Shown: positions 7,487 through 12,270 of the stretch, one piece after another | Layout: every line of letters begins with the position of its first letter | How positions within the stretch are numbered: position 1 is the stretch's first letter | Source: an uncultured Opitutaceae bacterium | Lineage (GTDB): Bacteria; Verrucomicrobiota; Verrucomicrobiia; Opitutales; Opitutaceae | Assembly: GCA_903885525.1 (NCBI GenBank) | Contig: CAISJA010000436.1 | Coordinates: forward strand, 1-12,270 | Direction of reading: 5' to 3' | DNA: 12,270 nucleotides | Notes under the pieces: generated by a model | What the model saw: only the letters and a program-made list of their open reading frames with translations | What the model was told of the DNA's origin: nothing | Databases searched by the model: none | Position numbers and translations under genes: made by a program

Positions 7487-7619
7487 TTTAGTGCGCAGAT
7501 TTGCGTGGAACCATCCGGGAGGAGTGTGCCAACGCATTATGCTGGTATTTATTTATTTAAGGAAGACACACCCAGTAAATCGGCTGATTTTATTCCCGCA
7601 AAACCGTAACAACAACAAC

Positions 7620-7631
7620 TTTGTGCACAAA
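7620..7631. promoter_or_regulatory. 12-base palindrome TTTGTGCACAAA in AT-rich promoter zone
   Basis: A perfect, gapless palindrome within the AT-rich part of the divergent region, about 30 bases upstream of the tentative -10 box of the regulator gene. Its position suits a regulatory protein site. A palindrome this short could also occur by chance. Confidence 0.35.
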
Positions 7632-7721
7632 ATAATTAAGCCTTGAAAGATGCATTCTAATAACACTTAACTCAGCGCGAAGACCCCCCTTTTTACCCCT
7701 CGCAGAAGGCGGCTTTCCAGT

Positions 7722-7737
7722 TGATCCCCCGGGATCA
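7722..7737. promoter_or_regulatory. Inverted repeat at the 5' end of the LacI gene
   Basis: TGATCCC and GGGATCA are perfect 7-base arms separated by CC. The repeat overlaps the alternative TTG start (7721) and ends 16 bases before ATG 7754. If transcription starts upstream it would sit in the message leader, or as an autoregulatory site on DNA. If TTG 7721 is the true start, it lies within the coding sequence. Confidence 0.35.
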
Positions 7738-7753
7738 CGGCCGCCGCGTTGAC

Positions 7754-8806
7754 ATGAAAACTCTCAACCAAGCCCTGATTGCCAAAAGGCTGAATATCTC
7801 GCGCACCACGGTGTCGCGCAGCCTGGCCAATCATCCGGCGATCAGCTCGGAAACCCGCGCCCGGGTGCAGGTGATGGCCGAGCAGTTGGGATACCGCCAA
7901 TCTCCCGGCCGTGCTGTCCGCCGCACCAAGGCGTGCCGGGCCATGTCGATCGGCGTCCTCATCGGCGTACCCGAGGGTCACGTTGAGATGGCGACTTTCC
8001 CCTACGTGCTGAAAGGGATCAGTGAAACCGCCGAGAGGGAGCGGGTCAGCGTGGATGTCTACTACCAGGCACCGGGCGATTTTCATCCCGAATCCGGACG
8101 GCAGCCGGTCTTCCGCCATGTCCGCAACGGCGACTGGCGCGGAGTCCTGCTGGTCTATCCTTTTGCCGAAACCGCCGTCGACCTGATCGCCAAAAAGCTC
8201 TCGACCGTCGCCGTGCTCGAAAGCTATGCCAATCCCTTGGTGGACACGATCGACACCGACGAAGTGGCGGGGATCGTCGCCCTGGTGGGGCAATTGGTGG
8301 TGGCGGGGCACCGGCGGATCGGCTTCATCACCTGGGACTATCCGATCGGCGGCCACTGGTCTTTCCAGCGATTTGGCGGCTATGTCGAGGCCCTGTTCAC
8401 GCACGGCCTGCCCTTCAATCCGGACTGGGTGCTGAATATCCACAAGGACTCGCCCCGGCTCACGCCGGACCAGCTCGGCGATGCCGTCGCCACCCGGATC
8501 CGGCAGGAGGGCGTCACCGCGTGGGTTTGCGCCGCCGATCACCAAGCCTACCCCTTGATGCAGGGCCTGCAGGCCCGCGGCCTTCAGGTCCCCGCGGATT
8601 GCTCGGTCACTGGTTTTGACGGTCTGGAGCCTCCGCCCGGGCTGCGCCGCGTCACGTCGATGAAGGTTCCCCACGAGGAGATCGGGGCTTCCGCCGTCTC
8701 CCGCCTGCTCAACCGCATCATTCATCCCACTTCCTCCCGGCGCAAAATCCTGGTCGAGGCCCGTCTTGTCCAGGGTGACAGCATCGCCCCACCCCGCCGC
8801 ACCTAG
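7754..8806 (+). CDS. LacI-family transcriptional regulator
   Basis: A 350-residue DNA-binding regulator. The helix-turn-helix is at the extreme N-terminus (NQALIAKRLNISRTTVSRSL, 5-24), with the recognition helix around 16-25. A hinge region follows at about 44-60 and then the periplasmic-binding-protein-like effector domain beginning at SIGVLIG. The hinge reads YRQSPGRAVRR and lacks the common PN-x-x-AR-x-L pattern. The C-terminal part has the typical SVTGFDGLEPP and VPHEEIG segments. It is expected to bind a sugar or glycoside and to repress, or less often activate, the divergent receptor gene and perhaps the downstream large gene. ATG 7754 puts the HTH at the usual distance from the start. 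An in-frame TTG at 7721 adds 11 residues and has a faint AAGG upstream. Confidence 0.93.
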   Translation: MKTLNQALIAKRLNISRTTVSRSLANHPAISSETRARVQVMAEQLGYRQSPGRAVRRTKACRAMSIGVLIGVPEGHVEMATFPYVLKGISETAERERVSVDVYYQAPGDFHPESGRQPVFRHVRNGDWRGVLLVYPFAETAVDLIAKKLSTVAVLESYANPLVDTIDTDEVAGIVALVGQLVVAGHRRIGFITWDYPIGGHWSFQRFGGYVEALFTHGLPFNPDWVLNIHKDSPRLTPDQLGDAVATRIRQEGVTAWVCAADHQAYPLMQGLQARGLQVPADCSVTGFDGLEPPPGLRRVTSMKVPHEEIGASAVSRLLNRIIHPTSSRRKILVEARLVQGDSIAPPRRT

Positions 8807-8870
8807 CCGGTTTCTCCGCTCCGGCGATCGGCTCCGGCCGGCGGCCCGCTCCCCCCATCCCGTCCTTTTC

Positions 8871-9428
8871 ATGACTTCCTCCTCGCGTCCCGCTTCTGCC
8901 CCTCCGTCCACCGCCCCGGCCGGCGGTTTTGTGGATGCCTTCGGCCGGCGTTGCTACCGCATCACCGACGCCCAATTGCTGCCCACGTTCTTCATGAACG
9001 TCGCCAGCCCCTCCGACCTCTGGCTCTTTTTGGCCAGCAACGGCGCACTGACCGCCGGCCGGATGGACGCCGAGCAGGCCCTCTTTCCCTACCAGACGGT
9101 CGACAAGATTTACGACAGCGCCGGATTGACCGGACCGTGCACCATCATCCGCCTGCCCGGCACGCCCGAGGACATCCTTTGGGAGCCCTTCGCCGGGCAT
9201 ACGCCGCAGGTGCACACGGTCACGCGCAACCTCTACAAGAGCATCGAAGGCGACTGCGTGTGGTTCGAGGAAATCAACCACGCCCTCCAGCTGGCCTTCC
9301 GCTACGGCTGGACCGCGGCGGAGGAGCACGGCCTGCTCCGCCAGTGCGAGCTGGAGAACCTCGGCCCGCAGCCCGTCACCCCTCCATCTGCTCGACGCCC
9401 TGCGCAATCTCCTGCCCCCGGGAATTAA
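8871..9428 (+). CDS. N-terminal part of a large uncharacterised protein, ends early by frameshift
   Basis: This frame encodes 185 residues. The first 170 continue naturally into the next frame, so it is the front of one large gene rather than a small protein. The start ATG 8871 lies 64 bp after the regulator stop, on the same strand, and suggests co-transcription. There is no signal peptide, so the product should be cytoplasmic. The sequence contains WFEEINHALQLAFRYGW (131-147) and CELENLGPQPVT (159-170), which read like the N-terminal beta-sandwich of a glycan-processing enzyme. After residue 170 this frame turns into low-complexity PPSARRPAQSPAPGN and stops at 9426. The 20 bases before the ATG are 90% C or T, with no Shine-Dalgarno site. 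Function not recognised. Confidence 0.7.
   Translation: MTSSSRPASAPPSTAPAGGFVDAFGRRCYRITDAQLLPTFFMNVASPSDLWLFLASNGALTAGRMDAEQALFPYQTVDKIYDSAGLTGPCTIIRLPGTPEDILWEPFAGHTPQVHTVTRNLYKSIEGDCVWFEEINHALQLAFRYGWTAAEEHGLLRQCELENLGPQPVTPPSARRPAQSPAPGN
9378..9384 (+). other. Apparent +1 frameshift within the large gene
   Basis: Codons run in frame to ACC (9378-9380). Protein-like sequence then resumes at CTC (9382-9384), skipping one C in the CCCC run 9379-9382. Removing that C joins ENLGPQPVT to LHLLDALRNLLPPGI and restores one reading frame to the right edge. The simplest explanation is a one-base insertion, either a sequencing or assembly error or a recent real mutation. Confidence 0.75.
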
Positions 9429-12270
9429 CAGCCGCCTGCAAAGCGGCTGCAGTTGCCTCGCCGACGCCTACAAGACCGCCGAAGTGCTGGCCGACAGCAC
9501 CCTCGCCGTCTATTCGCTCAGCGCCGGCATCGTGGACCGGGCCATCCCGCTGGAATCGCTGCGCGCCACCGCCGTGTGGTCGCACGGGCTGCCCGAGCCC
9601 CGCCTGCTGCTGGCCGACACTCAGTTCAGTGCTTTCTACGAGGGCACCCTCCCGCAGGCCGAAACGCGCTGCCGCGGGCTGCGTTGCACCTATGCGCTGA
9701 CCTCCACCCTCACTTTGCCGGCCCGCGGGCACCAACGCTGGATGATGGTGGCCGACACGAGCCTCACCCAGGCCGACGTCGCCGCCCGGGCCCAGGCCCT
9801 GGCCGGCGGCGCGCTGCCGGCCACCGTCCTGGCGGCGGCGGCCGCCTCGACCCGCCGCCTGCGCGCCATCGTCGCGGCCGCGGACGGGCTGCAAGCCGGC
9901 GGTGACGAGACGGCTTCCGCGCACCACTTTGCCAACGTCCTGTTCAATGTGATGCGCGGCGGCATCTTTGCAGACGGGCATCGCCTGCCGGCGGCGGACT
10001 TCGCCTCGTTTGTCGCCACCCATCACCACGAGGCCGCCCGCCGCCAGGCCGCCCCGCTGGCCGGCCTGCCCGACACCCTCACGCGGCAGGCCCTGCTCGC
10101 CCAGCCCGCCCTCGCCGGCGATGCCGACCTCGCCCGCCTCGCCGCCGAATATCTGCCGCTCACCTTCAGCCGTCGCCACGGTGACCCCAGCCGGCCGTGG
10201 AACCGCTTCCGCATCCATGTGCGCGACGGGCAGGGCCGGCGCGTCCTCGCCCACGAGGGCAACTGGCGCGACATTTTCCAAAATTGGGAATCCCTTTGCC
10301 TCGGGTATCCGGATTTCTACGAAGCCGTGATCGCCAAGTTTCTCAGCGCCTCCACGGCGGACGGCTACAATCCCTACCGGTTGAGCCACGCGGGCCTCGA
10401 TTGGGAGGCGCCCGAGCCGGAGGATCCCTGGGCCTCCATCGGCTACTGGGGTGACCACCAGGTCGTCTACCTGCTAAAACTCCTTGAGTGGTCCTCGCGT
10501 TACCATCCCGGGCGGCTGGCGGCGAATCTCCGCGACCCGCTCTACAGCTACGCCAACGTCCCCTACCGGATCGCCCCCTACGCGGAGCTGCGCCACGATC
10601 CGCGCGCCACCATCACCTTCGACCACGCCCTCCACCGCACCCTGCTCGCACGCGTCGAGGAGTTCGGCACCGACGCCCGTTTGCTGGCCGGCCCGGATGG
10701 CACCGTCGTGCAGGTCAACCTCACGGAAAAGCTACTCGTCCTCGCCCTCACGCGCCTGACCAACTTCATCCCCGGCGGCGGCATCTGGATGAACACGCAG
10801 CGGCCGGAGTGGAACGACGCCAACAACGCCCTCGTCGGCTACGGCGTCTCGCTGGTGACCCTCTGCTATTTCCGCCGGCTCCTGCAGCACTGGCGGCAGG
10901 TGCTGCTCCCGGCGCTCGAAGCGGCCCTGGCCCCCGTGCCCGTTTCCGCCGCTGTCGCCACGCTGGCCCGCCAGGTCGCCGCCGCCCTCGCCGCCCATCG
11001 CAGCCTGCTCGCCGCTGCCACCCTCGGGGAAGGCCCGCGCCGGGCGCTCGTCGACGCCCTCGGCACCGCCGGCAGCAACTACCGCCAGACCATCTACCGG
11101 CAGGGTCCCGGCGGACCGGACAGCCTCGCCGCCGCCGAGCTGGCCGCGCTGCTCGACACCGCCCTCGCCTACGTCGACCACACCATCCGCCTCAGCCGCC
11201 GGCCCGATGGATTGTACCAGTCCTACAATCTGCTCGAATTCACGGAACAGCCCGCCGGGTTGAAGATTCACCACCTGGCACCGATGCTCGAAGGCCAGGT
11301 GGCTGTGCTCAGCGCCGGCGTGCTCCGCCCGGCGGAGGTGCTGGAGCTGCTGGCGGCCCTGCGTGCCAGCCCGCTTTACCGGGCGGACCAACACAGCTAC
11401 CTGCTCTACCCCGACCGCGAGCGCCCCGGTTTCCTGGAGCGCAACTCCATTCCGGCCGCCGCCATCGACGCCTGCCCGCTCCTGCGCGACCTGCTGGCGG
11501 CCCGGGACGCCCGCCTCGTGCTCCAGGATGCCGTGGGCCAGCATCGCTTCCACCCGGACCTCGTCAACGGCGACGCCCTGGAGGAACGGCTGCAGCTCCT
11601 CGGCCGGGAACACGCCTGGGCTCCGGCCGTGCAGGCGTACCGTGCGCAGGTGCATGCGATCTACGAAGACGTGTTCCATCACCGCGCCTTCACCGGCCGC
11701 AGCGGCTCGATGTTTGGCTACGAGGGTCTGGGCTGCATCTACTGGCACATGGTGGCCAAGCTCCTGCTCGCCGTGCAGGAAAACCAGCAGGCGGCCCACG
11801 CCGCCGGCACCCCCGAGGCCGACCAGCTCACGGCCCACTATTACGACATCCGCGCCGGGCTGGGCTTCAACAAGACCCCCGCGGTGTACGGCGCCTTTCC
11901 CACCGACCCGTATTCCCACACCCCCGGCCATTCCGGCGCCCAGCAACCGGGCATGACCGGACAGGTGAAGGAGGAAATCCTTACCCGCTTCGGCGAGCTG
12001 GGCGTGGAAATCTCCGGCGGCCGGCTCGCCTTCCGCCCCACCCTGCTCCGCGCCCAAGAATTTACCACCGCCCCGGTGGCGTTTCCCTATCTCGCCGCCG
12101 ACGGAGCGGAGCAAGCCCTCGCCCTGCCCCCGGGCTCCCTCGCCTTCACCTACTGCGGCGTGCCGGTGGTTTATCACCTGGCCCAAGGGGAGGCCGGCCT
12201 GCTCGCCCACGGCCCCGGCGGGGCGGTGCGCGCGTTTGCCGGCCTCGCCCTCGACGCGGACCTGAGTGCC
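9382..12270 (+). CDS. Main body of the large uncharacterised protein (possible carbohydrate-active enzyme), runs off right edge
   Basis: An open frame of 963 codons without a stop, continuing past the window. With the frameshift corrected it supplies residues 171-1133. It contains dense, functional-looking motifs: EGNWRDIFQNWE (462-473), STADGYNPYR (494-503), IGYWGDHQVVYLLKLLEW (523-540), NTQRPEWNDANNALVGYG (641-658), FGYEGLGCIYWHM (948-960) and YGAFPTDPYSHTPGHSG (1006-1022). The acidic, aromatic-rich motifs, especially E646 and D649, resemble substrate pockets of (alpha/alpha)6-barrel glycosidases or phosphorylases such as GH94 or GH36-type enzymes. That resemblance is an inference, not a family assignment. 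I have seen similar strings in proteins labelled hypothetical. It lies directly after the sugar regulator and has no signal peptide, so intracellular processing of an imported saccharide is the most economical guess. If the frameshift is real, a separate product would need an internal start such as GTG 9484 and would lack the N-terminal domain. Confidence 0.72.

Larger units (their letters stand above)
7319..7753. promoter_or_regulatory. Divergent control region between receptor and LacI genes
   Basis: The 435 bp hold no credible gene. The stretch from about 7535 to 7675 is strikingly AT-rich for this window and includes a TATT/TTTA run at 7546-7560 and an ACAACAACAAC run near 7610. Three inverted repeats are listed separately. 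A weaker one, AAATC-GGCT-GATTT, lies at 7577-7590. For the regulator, TAATAA at 7658-7663 could be a -10 box with a poor TTAAGC at 7636-7641 as -35. I see no good -10 for the receptor promoter. Confidence 0.6.

Noticed and set aside
7465..7496. The TTGACA in the 7465 repeat as a -35 promoter element
   Set aside because: No -10-like hexamer occurs 16-18 bases downstream on either strand.
7667..8911. 414-codon minus-strand open frame opposite the LacI gene
   Set aside because: The plus strand encodes a complete LacI protein with N-terminal HTH; the antisense frame has no domain.
9378..9384. Programmed +1 ribosomal frameshift
   Set aside because: The codon pair ACC-CCT gives poor re-pairing in the +1 frame and no rare codon or stop lies at the shift point, so an indel is simpler.
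10732..12210. 492-codon minus-strand open frame opposite the large protein
   Set aside because: Its translation is Gly/Glu/Val/Gln-rich without motifs, while the plus-strand frame has several conserved-looking motifs.

Overview
The window looks like a carbohydrate-utilisation locus from a GC-rich member of the Verrucomicrobiota, most likely Opitutaceae. That placement is an inference from three things. The TonB-dependent receptor has the mature N-terminal VVTLSPFKVS-type segment that I associate with that family. None of the chosen start codons has a convincing Shine-Dalgarno site. One gene-free gap is packed with short 10-base-period repeats of a kind I recall from such genomes. I could not run a database search.

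Layout. Four genes lie on the minus strand and read right to left. First is a 987-aa TonB-dependent receptor (7318-4355), closed by a strong intrinsic terminator (4291-4327). Next is an MFS sugar symporter of the GPH/MelB type (4180-2747), then a 432-bp gap of decamer repeats. A secreted GH30 glycoside hydrolase (2314-896) follows, and 19 bp after it begins a sodium:solute symporter (SSS/SGLT type) that runs off the left edge. On the plus strand, divergent from the receptor, are a LacI-family regulator (7754-8806) and a very large protein (8871 to beyond the right edge). The large protein has conserved-looking motifs but no function I can name, and it is interrupted by an apparent +1 frameshift near 9381.

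Likely cooperation (inference). The receptor would bring an oligosaccharide or glycoside across the outer membrane. The exported GH30 enzyme would cut a beta-linked glycan or glycoside. The two symporters would take up the products. The LacI regulator would control the set from the 435-bp divergent region, which holds three inverted repeats that could be operators. The large, apparently cytoplasmic protein is the best candidate for an undescribed activity, possibly an (alpha/alpha)6-barrel carbohydrate-active enzyme.

The long open frames antisense to these genes are by-products of high GC content and are left out.
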